11,417 nucleotides of DNA from Chloroflexota bacterium (GTDB lineage: Bacteria > Chloroflexota > Dehalococcoidia > Dehalococcoidales > RBG-16-60-22). Made by a program: the position numbers and the translations under genes. Below the pieces are notes generated by a model. That model was given only the letters and a program-made list of their open reading frames with translations, made no database searches and was not told the DNA's origin. Position 1 is the stretch's first letter. The number at the start of each line of letters is the position of its first letter. Below, piece after piece: positions 1 through 7,422 of the stretch. The stretch lies in NCBI GenBank assembly GCA_025358235.1, contig JANYKH010000193.1, forward strand, positions 1-11,417, in the 5' to 3' direction.

Positions 1-56
1 AATCGGTGGTCCGCTATTCTGGAGTCCATTCGCCATCCTAACGCAACCGCTTTAAA

Positions 57-302
57 ATGGGCACTTATGAACTGGGCGAAATTATGGCCAGCACGCTCCG
101 TATTATGGGAGATGGCTTCAAAGTAGCCATTGAAGTAGCTATTATGGCGGCAGACGCGGGTCTGGTGCCCGTGGACAAGGACATTATCTCGATCGGGGGG
201 AAGGGACAGGGGGCAGATACCGCTATCGTGCTGAAGCCGGTGAGTTCAAATAACTTCTTTGACCTCAGAGTCAGGGAAGTCATTTGCAAGCCCCGGTTCT
301 AG
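57..302 (+). CDS. Pyruvate kinase C-terminal (alpha/beta) domain-like protein, 3' part, possibly frameshifted
   Basis: The 81 residues match the C-terminal half of the small proteins that resemble the pyruvate kinase C-terminal domain. Recognisable blocks are GEIMASTLRIMGDGFKVA, EVAIMAADAGLVPVDKDI, IGGKGQGADTAIVL and the ending NNFFDLRVREVICKP. As I recall, the family is about 180 to 200 residues, so about 100 N-terminal residues are missing. The frame can be read upstream only to a stop at 39-41, and the residues between (RNRFK) still look like family sequence. No purine-rich ribosome binding site precedes the ATG at 57, so that ATG is probably internal. The gene is either broken by an indel near 36-41 or carries a sequencing error there; the window holds too little upstream to decide. 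No biochemical role is established for this family to my knowledge. xthA starts 12 bp downstream on the same strand. Confidence 0.6.
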   Translation: MGTYELGEIMASTLRIMGDGFKVAIEVAIMAADAGLVPVDKDIISIGGKGQGADTAIVLKPVSSNNFFDLRVREVICKPRF

Positions 303-314
303 CCATATTTAATC

Positions 315-1091
315 ATGAAGAACGTCAAAATTATTTGCTGGAACATTAACAGCATCCGGGCCGCAGCCGGTAAAGGCTATTTAAAGCCGGTGTTCGCGGA
401 AAATCCGAATGTCTTTTGCCTCCAGGAAACCAAGGCCACACCAGATAACGTGACACCGGAACTGCGGCAGCCGCCGGGATACTTCGCCTATTGGAACATG
501 CCGCTAAATCACCCGGGCTACAGCGGGGTGGTCACTTATTCCCGGGAAAAGCCGGAAGACGTGCAATACAACTTCGGGGACGAATCTTATGACATTGAAG
601 GAAGGGTAGTCATCACCAAATTCCCTGAATACCGCCTCTTCAATATTTACTTTCCTAACGGCAAGATGAGCGATGCCCGACTTCAGTACAAGATGGACTT
701 TTACGACCGGTTCTTGGTCTACACTGATAATCTCAAGGCGAAAGGCGAAAAACTGGTTATCTGCGGGGACTACAATACGGCGCATACGGAAATGGACATC
801 GCGCGGCCCAAAGAAAACTCTAAGTTTTCCGGCTTTTTACCGAGTGAACGCGCCTGGATGGACAAAATGATGGCGCACGGCTATGTCGATACGTTCCGGC
901 ATTTCAACAAAGAGCCCGGCCAATACACTTATTGGGATATCAAGACCGGAGCGCGGGCCCGCAATGTCGGCTGGAGAATCGATTACTTCTTCGTCAGCGA
1001 GAACCTGATGCCGAACGTGGCGGAATCTTACATCATGAAAGACATCATGGGGTCAGACCACTGTCCGATTGCATTGACCCTGAAATTTTAG
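315..1091 (+). CDS. xthA: Exodeoxyribonuclease III (AP endonuclease family)
   Basis: This 258-residue protein is a full-length member of the ExoIII/AP endonuclease family of base-excision repair. It should cut DNA 5' to abasic sites and trim 3' blocked ends in a Mg2+-dependent reaction. The whole endonuclease/exonuclease/phosphatase fold is present: WNINS with N10, LQETK with metal ligand E38, NIYFPNG with Y112, GDYN with D152 and N154, WRIDYFF with D223, and the C-terminal SDHCP with D248 and H249. These correspond to E34, Y109, D151, N153, D229 and H259 of E. coli ExoIII. No Shine-Dalgarno is evident in the 12 bp after the upstream gene, so translation may be coupled to it. The stop codon overlaps the stop of the convergent phosphatase gene. 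Membership is certain; how far exonuclease or AP endonuclease activity dominates cannot be read from sequence. Confidence 0.95.
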   Translation: MKNVKIICWNINSIRAAAGKGYLKPVFAENPNVFCLQETKATPDNVTPELRQPPGYFAYWNMPLNHPGYSGVVTYSREKPEDVQYNFGDESYDIEGRVVITKFPEYRLFNIYFPNGKMSDARLQYKMDFYDRFLVYTDNLKAKGEKLVICGDYNTAHTEMDIARPKENSKFSGFLPSERAWMDKMMAHGYVDTFRHFNKEPGQYTYWDIKTGARARNVGWRIDYFFVSENLMPNVAESYIMKDIMGSDHCPIALTLKF

Positions 1092-1744
1092 TCTGCGGGC
1101 AGTTCTTTAAGACCGTCAATAACTTCCGCAAAATCCTCAAAAGGCGTGTGTTTCAGTTTCAATTCCAGGCATGACTGCCGCAGGTCAGACGTGGCGAAGA
1201 TACAGTCCGCTTTGCGTGCGGGCGCCAGATCTGAAGTTCCGTTGCCGACATATACCACGCGGTAACCTTTCTGATGGAAATGATCGACGTAGACTTCTTT
1301 AAACCGGTCATCAACGGACTCGCCTTTAGGCCCGGTAAAATAAACTTCCATGCCGTGTGAATCAAAGCGGCTGACGGCAGCATGTACTGGCACGCGATTC
1401 ATATTAAGATTTGCCAGTACGGCCTTGATATAGTACTCCAGGCCGTTGCTGACGATTTCGAAGTCGATGCCGGCCTGGCGGCAGTGAGTGACCAATTCCT
1501 TAAAGCCTTTTCTGGTCCCAAATTCAGATTGAGATAACACATAGTCCAATTGAGTCTTCTGATCAACTTTGACCAGGTTGAAGGCTTTGGTATTGAATCC
1601 GGCGACAGATAACCGGCCTTCCTTGTACTCTTCGAGGAAAGGGCGCCACTCCCCTACCGCAAACTTGTTAAGGATAGCAAAGCTGATATCTTCATGGGTT
1701 ATGGTGCCGTCAAAATCACACTGGACGATTGTTTTTTTAGTCAC
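1088..1744 (-). CDS. HAD-IB family phosphatase, MtnX/phosphoserine phosphatase-like
   Basis: A 218-residue soluble haloacid dehalogenase phosphatase. Motif I is CDFDGTIT, with nucleophile D10 and general acid/base D12. Motif II is IVSNG around S99, a plausible motif III lysine is K149, and motif IV is VGNGTSD ending at D172. Small size, a helical cap between motifs I and II (about residues 18-85) and the SNG form of motif II suggest the subfamily that holds MtnX (2-hydroxy-3-keto-5-methylthiopentenyl-1-phosphate phosphatase) and phosphoserine-phosphatase-like enzymes. The substrate cannot be assigned, and no methionine-salvage genes are nearby. The start is GTG at 1744 (minus strand), with a weak AAGG 10 nt upstream; the one upstream ATG in the leader hits a stop after two codons. 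A sigma70-like promoter lies about 40 bp upstream. It is convergent with xthA, sharing 4 bp at the stops. Confidence 0.8.
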   Translation of the reverse strand: MTKKTIVQCDFDGTITHEDISFAILNKFAVGEWRPFLEEYKEGRLSVAGFNTKAFNLVKVDQKTQLDYVLSQSEFGTRKGFKELVTHCRQAGIDFEIVSNGLEYYIKAVLANLNMNRVPVHAAVSRFDSHGMEVYFTGPKGESVDDRFKEVYVDHFHQKGYRVVYVGNGTSDLAPARKADCIFATSDLRQSCLELKLKHTPFEDFAEVIDGLKELPAD

Positions 1745-1781
1745 TGTCGATATACCTTAATTGTTCATCGTTCCTTCGATT

Positions 1782-1811
1782 AATATAGCACGTAAGAGGT
1801 CACAGGCTCAA
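1782..1811 (-). promoter_or_regulatory. Predicted sigma70-type promoter for the HAD-IB phosphatase gene
   Basis: Reading the minus strand, TTGAGC (complement of 1806-1811) and TATATT (complement of 1782-1787) are separated by 18 bp. They lie 37 bp upstream of the GTG start at 1744, which would give a leader of about 30 nt. Both hexamers keep the most conserved consensus bases. Predicted by eye only. Confidence 0.45.
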
Positions 1812-1875
1812 AAATAAGGAAAACGGGCGCATAATTTGATATAGTTAAAGTGTGGGGTGCGAGGAGACGTACTTT

Positions 1876-2091
1876 ATGTCAAACAGGCCGGGCTGGCACG
1901 ACCAGTACTGGAATAAAATGGATAAGGAAACCGAAAAGCGGATGCGGACAATGTGTCCCCGTTGCGGTAGTTCACAGACCTACTACAACGAGCGTTTTCG
2001 TTCCTGGCGCTGCGGGAAATGCGAGCATTCATTCCTGGTGGAAGGACTTGAGGGCAGGCCATGGTGGAAGCGGTGGTTGAACCTGAAATAG
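1876..2091 (+). CDS. Small zinc-ribbon protein of unknown function
   Basis: A 71-residue, strongly basic and aromatic protein. I place the start at ATG 1876 because GAGGAG at 1861-1866 sits 9 nt upstream; a GTG at 1852 in the same frame would add eight residues but would lie upstream of that site. The centre is a four-cysteine zinc ribbon, CPRC at C27/C30 and CGKC at C46/C49 with 15 residues between the pairs, which should bind one Zn2+. The N-terminal 26 residues are charged and Trp/Tyr-rich (GWHDQYWNK), and the C-terminus is basic with WWKRWL. Such ribbons bind nucleic acid or protein partners, but nothing here indicates which. The gene is divergent from the HAD-IB phosphatase and ends 1 bp from the stop of the convergent Cof-type phosphatase. 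A weak -10-like TATAGT at 1840-1845 has no recognisable -35. Confidence 0.75.
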   Translation: MSNRPGWHDQYWNKMDKETEKRMRTMCPRCGSSQTYYNERFRSWRCGKCEHSFLVEGLEGRPWWKRWLNLK

Positions 2092-2092
2092 C

Positions 2093-2920
2093 CTAGATCA
2101 GGAATTTCTCGATGGCGGCGGATAACCCGCTGTGATCGACGTCAAGGGTGACTTGATGGGCCGCGGCTTTGACCTTGTCCGAGGCGTTGCCCATGGCCAC
2201 CGCTAGGCCGGCAGCGGTAAACAGCGGCAGATCGTTCATCCCGTCCCCCACCGCCATAATATGCTCCCGGCTGATACCCATATGTTCTGCTAAATGGCGT
2301 ACCGCCGTGCCTTTTGAGACGTCAGGGGCCAGGATATTATTAAAGACTACCCCGGGATAATTGGGCGTCCGGGCTTCGGAAATGTTTATTCGTTCGCCGA
2401 AGCGATCCGTAAACAACTTTTTGATCGCCGGTTCATCAGCTTCGGAGGCCACCACCCCACCCTTAACCACCCGCTCCCGGTCCCAGACTCCGGCAAACTC
2501 AGTAAAAACGCAGTCCACGCCGAAAAAGTCCTCATGGGCGTGGGTGGACCAGGTCTCCCGTTCAGCCATGTAATCCAGAGCGCTATACAACTCAAGGTCT
2601 ATGCTTCGTTCACGTGAAAAATCGACCATATCCTTGACCAGTTTCGGGTCAAGCGGCCTGACCCATAATTCGCTAACGAGGTCCGGTGTGCTCACCAGAG
2701 CGCCGTCAAACCAGACGTGGTAATCGCTGAGGTCAAGTTCTTTGACTACGCCGCGGCAGGCCTTTAGCGCCCGGCCGGTAGACAGTGCGATTTTAATACC
2801 ATCACGGCGGACGCGCAAAAGAGCAGCTTTGTCTTCAGGAGAAATGCCGCCGCGCCCCAGCAGGGTACCGTCGATATCGATAACGAGGAGTTGATAACCG
2901 TTCTTAGCCACTGATATCAT
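2093..2920 (-). CDS. Cof-type HAD phosphatase (HAD-IIB)
   Basis: A 275-residue Cof/YidA-type HAD hydrolase, a soluble phosphatase group acting on sugar phosphates, flavin or cofactor phosphates. Motif I is VIDIDGTL with D15 and D17, motif II is LSTGR at residues 46-50, motif III is K204 in SKGTAV, and motif IV is GDGMND with D226 and D230. The large C2 cap lies between about residues 85 and 190, and the family ending (VDHSGLSAAIEKFL) is present. I chose ATG at 2920 (minus strand): homology begins just after it and GGTGA lies 9 nt upstream. A longer open frame to 3142 would run through the promoter and over the rpsO start, so it is not coding. An internal GTG three codons in is another possible start. 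The substrate is unknown. Confidence 0.85.
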   Translation of the reverse strand: MISVAKNGYQLLVIDIDGTLLGRGGISPEDKAALLRVRRDGIKIALSTGRALKACRGVVKELDLSDYHVWFDGALVSTPDLVSELWVRPLDPKLVKDMVDFSRERSIDLELYSALDYMAERETWSTHAHEDFFGVDCVFTEFAGVWDRERVVKGGVVASEADEPAIKKLFTDRFGERINISEARTPNYPGVVFNNILAPDVSKGTAVRHLAEHMGISREHIMAVGDGMNDLPLFTAAGLAVAMGNASDKVKAAAHQVTLDVDHSGLSAAIEKFLI

Positions 2921-2953
2921 TTTAGCATTCACCGGGGGGCCTTTCCAAATAAG

Positions 2954-2983
2954 ACTATATAAAGTAGAATTCAAAGTGGACAA
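2954..2983 (-). promoter_or_regulatory. Predicted sigma70-type promoter for the Cof-type phosphatase
   Basis: On the minus strand TTGTCC (complement of 2978-2983) and TATAGT (complement of 2954-2959) are 18 bp apart. An overlapping TATATA would give 16 bp. It lies 33 bp from the ATG at 2920 and back-to-back with the rpsO promoter. Predicted by eye. Confidence 0.5.
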
Positions 2984-3019
2984 CTGAATAACTTTAACCA
3001 TCGGCGCAGTGTCTGGAAA

Positions 3020-3048
3020 TTTACACTTGCCAGATGTTGTGCTACAAT
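3020..3048 (+). promoter_or_regulatory. Predicted promoter of the rpsO-pnp-dapB-asd-dapA operon
   Basis: TTTACA at 3020-3025 and TACAAT at 3043-3048 have the ideal 17 bp spacing, and TG at 3040-3041 forms an extended -10. Transcription would start near 3055, leaving a leader of about 40 nt, too short for a known lysine riboswitch. Confidence 0.6.
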
Positions 3049-3094
3049 TTAACGTGTTATAAAAATAGGCTAAATGTAGGGAGAAAATACGCAC

Positions 3095-3358
3095 TTGGAC
3101 AAAGTTAAAAAGACCGAAATAGTCAACGCTTATAAAGTACACGATAAGGATGTCGGGTCAACCGAGGTCCAGGTCGCCATCATGACCAGCCGCATTGCGG
3201 AACTTACCGGCCATATGGCAGTTCACCGCCATGATCACCACACTCAGAGAGGCCTGCTCAAACTCATCGGCAGCCGCCGGCGTTTGCTCGGTTACCTTTC
3301 GCGCAGCGATGTCGCCCGCTACAACAAACTGATCAAATCACTCGGTCTGCGCAAATAA
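3095..3358 (+). CDS. rpsO: 30S ribosomal protein S15
   Basis: An 87-residue S15, close to the 89 residues of E. coli. It binds 16S rRNA at the central-domain three-way junction early in 30S assembly. The family blocks are GSTEVQVAIMTSRI (residues 21-34), the rRNA-contacting HRHDHHTQRGLL (residues 45-56) and GSRRRLLGYLSRSD, ending in LGLRK. The start is TTG at 3095; AGGGAG at 3078-3083 is the only Shine-Dalgarno candidate, at a rather long spacing of 11 nt. It is the first gene of the operon and pnp follows after 24 bp with no terminator, the rpsO-pnp order common in bacteria. In E. coli S15 represses its own translation through a leader pseudoknot; I could not make out a clear equivalent in this short leader. 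Confidence 0.97.
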   Translation: MDKVKKTEIVNAYKVHDKDVGSTEVQVAIMTSRIAELTGHMAVHRHDHHTQRGLLKLIGSRRRLLGYLSRSDVARYNKLIKSLGLRK

Positions 3359-3382
3359 GCCCGGCTCTCTCAGGAGGATATA

Positions 3383-5578
3383 TTGTTAGAAACACAATCG
3401 GTTGAAACCACGATTGCCGGTAGGACTTTAAAATTAGAAACCGGAGCTTTCGCCCAACAGGCCAACGCTGCCGTGACTGTCCGCTATGGGGATACCATGG
3501 TGCTGGTCACCGCGGTTTACAGTAAAGAGGTTAAAGAGGGGATTGATTTTCTCCCCCTGACAGTAGATTACGAGGAAAGAATGTACGCCGCCGGTAAAAT
3601 ACCCGGCGGTTTTATTCGCCGCGAAGGCCGGCCCAGCGAGGCCGCCATTCTCGCGTGCCGGTTGACGGACCGTTCTATCCGTCCCCTTATCAGCAAGAAA
3701 TGGCACCAGGAAACACAGGTCATCGCTACTGTTCTTTCCGCTGACCTTGAAAATGATGCTGACCTCCTGGGGCTCATCGGCTCTTCCTCCGCGCTCACCA
3801 ACTCGGCTATCCCATTCGAGGGGCCTATCGGGGCAGTGCGGGTTGGATACATCAACGACCAGTATGTCCTGAACCCGACCATGACCGAACTGACCAAGAG
3901 CAAACTTGATTTAACGGTCTCCAGCAGCCGGACCAAAATCGTTATGATTGAGGCCGGAGCGAGAATTCTCAGCGAAGACATCATGCTGGGCGCCATCGAA
4001 TTTGCGCACAAAGCCAACCAGGAAATTATTGACCTCCAGGAAAAATTCCAGAAAATGGTGGGTAAGGAAAAGGCCCCTCTGGCCGTCCCAACCACCGTCA
4101 AGGCTGATGTTCTCTCCTCCTCCAAGCACAAACTGGCGGAAAGAATGAACAGCGCTATTATGTTAACCAAAGCCGAGCGCGAAGCCGCGTTCGCTGATAT
4201 TACCAGTGATCTGGTTGAAGAACTCGGCGAGACCTACACTGAAGATGAAATTGTTGCCGCTTTCGATGCGGGCGTTAAAGCCCAGCTTCGCAGCAACATC
4301 CTGGATAAAGGAATCCGCGCCGGCGGCCGGAAAATCCTGGAAATCCGCCCGATCAACTGTCAGGTTGGTTTACTACCCCGCGCCCACGGTTCCGCCATGT
4401 TCACCCGCGGCGCGACCCAGGTGTTGAACGTCACCACGCTCGGTTCCATGAAACAGGAACAGGTGCTTGACGGGCTGACCATTGAAGGCACCCGGCGTTT
4501 CATGCACCACTATAATATGCCCCCCTATTCCACAGGCGAAGTAAAGAGATCAGGCAACCCGGGCCGGCGTGAAATCGGCCACGGCGCCCTGGCGGAAAGA
4601 GCCCTGTTACCCGTGGTACCCGTCGATGAGAGTTTTCCGTACACGATACGGTTGGTTTCTGAAGCCCTCAGCTCCAGCGGCAGCACCTCGATGGCCAGCG
4701 TATGCTCCGGCAGCATGTCCCTGATGGACGCCGGCGTACCAATTAAAGCCGCGGTTGCCGGCATTGCCATGGGCCTGATTACCGATGACACCGGCCGTTA
4801 TGCCGTCCTGACCGATATCGAAGGGCTGGAAGACTTCTTCGGCGATATGGACTTTAAAGTAGCGGGCACCCGCGAGGGTATCACCGCGATACAGATGGAT
4901 ACGAAGCTTACCGGCTTGACCATGCAGATTGTGAATGACACGATCAGGCAGGCCAAAGACGCCCGCTTCTTCATCATGGATCTGATGGACAAGGCGATCA
5001 GCGCCCCGAGATCTGAAGTCAGCAAGTACGCCCCGCGCATGTACAAGATTCAGATTGAAGCCGGCAAGATCGGCGCAGTTATCGGCGGCGGCGGCAAAAC
5101 CATCCGCTCGATCATCGCTGAAACTAAAACAACTATTGATATTACTGATGACGGCACCGTTACCATCGGCGCGCTCGATGTTGAATCAGCACAGAAAGCC
5201 ATCAGGATCATTGAAGGCCTGACCAAGGATATCGAACCGGGCACTGTTTACACCGGTAAAGTAACCCGCGTCTTTGACTTCGGCGCAATGGTGGAAGTCC
5301 TGCCCGGCAAGGAAGGACTTGTCCATATCAGCGAATTGGCTGAATTCCGCGTAGCTAAAGTTGAAGATGTCGTCCATGTTGGTGACGAAATCAAAGTTAA
5401 AGTAATTGGGGTAGATAACCTGGGCAGGATCAACCTTTCGCGCAAAGCTCTTCTTGACAGTTCCGGCGCACCTGCACCACAGGGTGAAGGCGGCGCTCCC
5501 CCGCCCCGTCAGTTCCCCCGGAGCGGCCCCGGTCAGCGCATGGATGATCGTCGTGGAGGCTTTCCGCCCAGACGTTAG
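3383..5578 (+). CDS. pnp: Polyribonucleotide nucleotidyltransferase (PNPase)
   Basis: A 731-residue PNPase, the trimeric phosphorolytic 3'-to-5' exoribonuclease of mRNA decay. Domains in order: first RNase PH domain (about 1-210, with IRREGRPSE at 78-86), all-helical linker (about 240-315), second catalytic RNase PH domain (about 320-545), KH domain (about 551-612, VIGGGGKTI at 566-574) and S1 domain (about 618-690). Phosphate-site residues lie in GSAMFTRG (336-343), and the metal/catalytic set D484, D490 and K492 in EDFFGDMDFK matches E. coli D486, D492 and K494. The last 40 residues are a low-complexity Pro/Gly/Arg tail, probably disordered and possibly RNA-binding. The start is TTG at 3383 with AGGAGG at 3372-3377, 5 nt upstream. 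The KH loop is all glycine (GGGG), without the basic residue often seen there. Confidence 0.98.
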   Translation: MLETQSVETTIAGRTLKLETGAFAQQANAAVTVRYGDTMVLVTAVYSKEVKEGIDFLPLTVDYEERMYAAGKIPGGFIRREGRPSEAAILACRLTDRSIRPLISKKWHQETQVIATVLSADLENDADLLGLIGSSSALTNSAIPFEGPIGAVRVGYINDQYVLNPTMTELTKSKLDLTVSSSRTKIVMIEAGARILSEDIMLGAIEFAHKANQEIIDLQEKFQKMVGKEKAPLAVPTTVKADVLSSSKHKLAERMNSAIMLTKAEREAAFADITSDLVEELGETYTEDEIVAAFDAGVKAQLRSNILDKGIRAGGRKILEIRPINCQVGLLPRAHGSAMFTRGATQVLNVTTLGSMKQEQVLDGLTIEGTRRFMHHYNMPPYSTGEVKRSGNPGRREIGHGALAERALLPVVPVDESFPYTIRLVSEALSSSGSTSMASVCSGSMSLMDAGVPIKAAVAGIAMGLITDDTGRYAVLTDIEGLEDFFGDMDFKVAGTREGITAIQMDTKLTGLTMQIVNDTIRQAKDARFFIMDLMDKAISAPRSEVSKYAPRMYKIQIEAGKIGAVIGGGGKTIRSIIAETKTTIDITDDGTVTIGALDVESAQKAIRIIEGLTKDIEPGTVYTGKVTRVFDFGAMVEVLPGKEGLVHISELAEFRVAKVEDVVHVGDEIKVKVIGVDNLGRINLSRKALLDSSGAPAPQGEGGAPPPRQFPRSGPGQRMDDRRGGFPPRR

Positions 5579-5593
5579 TCACAGGAGAGCAAA

Positions 5594-6382
5594 ATGAAGG
5601 TCATCAAAATTGCCGTTCACGGCGCCCTCGGCAAAGTGGGTCAGGAAGTAGTGCGGGCAGTATGCACCGAGCCCGGATTACAACTCGTCGGCGGCATTGA
5701 TATAAAGGCCGCGGGTGGAATGATGGATTCCCCTACCGGGGATATCCCGCTATCCGTCACCGCAGGCGTTATCTTCACCGGGACCCGCCCGGATGTTCTA
5801 GTTGATTTTACGAATGCCAAAGCCAGCATGCCCGCCCTGCGCGAGGCTGCCGGCCACGGTATTAATCTGGTTGTCGGCTCCACGGGTTTCACCCCGGCGG
5901 AACTCGACGAAATCAAAAAACTGGCCGAAGCGAACAACATCGGGGCGATTGTCGCCTCCAATTTTGCGCTGGGCGCGATCGTAATGATGCACCTGGCCAA
6001 GATTGCGGGCAAGTACCTCGATCATTGCGAGATTATCGAACTCCATCATGACCGCAAAATAGATGCGCCCTCAGGCACCGCCCTGACCACGGCGAAAGCC
6101 ATGGCCAAGGTCCGCGGCAAAGCCTTCCTGCCCCCGGCAGTCCAAGGCGAGGCCTCGGATGCGCGCGGCCACCAGGTAGAGGGCATCAATATCCACAGCA
6201 TCCGCATGCCCGGTCTGCTGGCCCACCAGGAAGTTCTCTTCGGGGCGGCGGGACAGACCCTGAGCATCAGACATGACGCAATCAGCCGGGAATGTTACAT
6301 GCCCGGCGTTATCTTAGCCGTTAAAGAAGTGGTAAAACGCAAAGGCTTGATTGTGGGCCTCGATACCCTTCTCGGACTGTGA
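5594..6382 (+). CDS. dapB: 4-hydroxy-tetrahydrodipicolinate reductase
   Basis: A 262-residue DapB that reduces the DapA product with NAD(P)H to tetrahydrodipicolinate in lysine/diaminopimelate synthesis. The N-terminal Rossmann fold starts VHGALGKVGQ (residues 8-17). The catalytic segment is ELHHDRKIDAPSGTA (149-163), where H151 and K155 correspond to E. coli H159 and K163. The C-terminal block RMPGLLAHQEVLFG followed by RHDAISRECYMPGV is the form I associate with actinobacterial and Chloroflexi enzymes rather than the RGG/GEHTV form of proteobacteria. The start ATG has AGGAGAG a few bases upstream. It begins 15 bp after pnp and precedes asd by 7 bp, so it is cotranscribed and possibly translationally coupled. 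Confidence 0.96.
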   Translation: MKVIKIAVHGALGKVGQEVVRAVCTEPGLQLVGGIDIKAAGGMMDSPTGDIPLSVTAGVIFTGTRPDVLVDFTNAKASMPALREAAGHGINLVVGSTGFTPAELDEIKKLAEANNIGAIVASNFALGAIVMMHLAKIAGKYLDHCEIIELHHDRKIDAPSGTALTTAKAMAKVRGKAFLPPAVQGEASDARGHQVEGINIHSIRMPGLLAHQEVLFGAAGQTLSIRHDAISRECYMPGVILAVKEVVKRKGLIVGLDTLLGL

Positions 6383-6389
6383 GGAGTTT

Positions 6390-7418
6390 ATGAGCAAAGG
6401 TTTCAAAGTCGGCATCCTGGGGGCGACGGGGAATGTGGGGCAGGAATTCATCAAAGTTGTCGTCGAGCGCAAGTTCCCGGTCTCTGAACTGAGACTGCTG
6501 GCTTCCGGCCGCTCAGAAGGCAAGCTGATGAAGGTCGGCGATAAGCAGATTAAAGTTATCGAAGCCAAACCCGATTCCTTCAAGGGACTTGACCTGGTTT
6601 TTGTTTCCGTCAGCACTGAAATGAGCAAGGCTTTCGCGCCAATCGCCGCCGCGGCGGGTGCGATTTGTATTGATGACAGCAACGCTTTCCGCATGGACCC
6701 AGGCGTACCGCTGATCGTCCCTGAAGTAAACATGGACGACGCGAAAACGCATAAGGGCATCATCGCGGGACCCAACTGCGTCACCATCCCACTGGTCATG
6801 GTCCTTAACCAGCTTAACAAGGTCAACAAGATTAAGAGAATTACAGTTGATACCTACCAGGCCGTTTCCGGCACCGGCATCGCCGCTATTGAAGAACTGC
6901 GCGTCCAGACGCCGCAGGTACTGGCCGGCGAAAAGATAAACCCCACCGTTTATCCCCACCAGATCGCCTTCAACTGCCTGCCGGAAATTGATGTGACCCT
7001 CGCCAACGGGTACACCAACGAAGAACAGAAGATGGTCAACGAAACCCGGAAGATCATGCACGTCGATGATATGCTGATCTCCTGCACCTGTGTGCGCGTG
7101 CCCGTTTTCCTGGGCCACAGCGAAGCGGTTCATATCGATTTTGAAAAGAATATTACCCCGGAAGAAGTCCGGAATATCCTGGCCAAAGCGCCGGGCGTTA
7201 AAATCCAGGACGACATGAAGGCACACCTTTACCCGATGCCCATCGATGCCGCCAATAAAGACGATGTTTATGTCGGCCGCATCCGCCAGCACAACACCCT
7301 GAAGAACAGCATCGCGCTGTGGCTTGCCACGGATAATATCCGCAAGGGCGCCGCCCTGAACGCCATCCAGGTTGCTGAAGAAATGGCCCGCCGCGGCTGG
7401 CTCACGCCGAAGGGGTAA
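6390..7418 (+). CDS. asd: Aspartate-semialdehyde dehydrogenase
   Basis: A 342-residue NADPH-dependent dehydrogenase that turns aspartyl-4-phosphate into aspartate semialdehyde, the branch point for lysine, threonine and methionine. The nucleotide-binding loop is GATGNVGQ (11-18), the nucleophile C130 sits in AGPNC, the substrate arginine is probably R101 in NAFRMDP, the YQAVSGTG block spans 156-163, and the catalytic histidine is H243 in LGHSEAV. I chose ATG at 6390, with GAGGAG at 6381-6386 directly after the dapB stop; an in-frame GTG at 6351 lies inside dapB and is not needed. It supplies the substrate used by DapA, the next gene, 4 bp downstream. Confidence 0.96.
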   Translation: MSKGFKVGILGATGNVGQEFIKVVVERKFPVSELRLLASGRSEGKLMKVGDKQIKVIEAKPDSFKGLDLVFVSVSTEMSKAFAPIAAAAGAICIDDSNAFRMDPGVPLIVPEVNMDDAKTHKGIIAGPNCVTIPLVMVLNQLNKVNKIKRITVDTYQAVSGTGIAAIEELRVQTPQVLAGEKINPTVYPHQIAFNCLPEIDVTLANGYTNEEQKMVNETRKIMHVDDMLISCTCVRVPVFLGHSEAVHIDFEKNITPEEVRNILAKAPGVKIQDDMKAHLYPMPIDAANKDDVYVGRIRQHNTLKNSIALWLATDNIRKGAALNAIQVAEEMARRGWLTPKG

Positions 7419-7422
7419 ATAA

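Noticed and set aside
1092..1101. CTGC-GG-GCAG hairpin after xthA as a terminator
   Set aside because: The stem is 4 bp with a 2-nt loop, lies inside the convergent coding region and has no T-run.
3049..3094. Lysine riboswitch or S15-binding leader in front of rpsO
   Set aside because: The predicted leader is about 40 nt, far too short for a lysine riboswitch, and I saw no clear pseudoknot for S15 autoregulation.
2921..3142. N-terminal extension of the Cof-type phosphatase to a start at 3142
   Set aside because: It would cover both promoters and the rpsO start. HAD homology begins just after ATG 2920, and the extension resembles no family sequence.
3568..4170. Open reading frame of 200 codons antisense to pnp
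   Set aside because: Hydrophobic-looking translation arises from the reverse complement of conserved PNPase codons; no promoter or ribosome binding site supports it.
6351..6389. Earlier GTG start for asd inside dapB
   Set aside because: GAGGAG at 6381-6386 is properly spaced for ATG 6390, and homology starts right after it.
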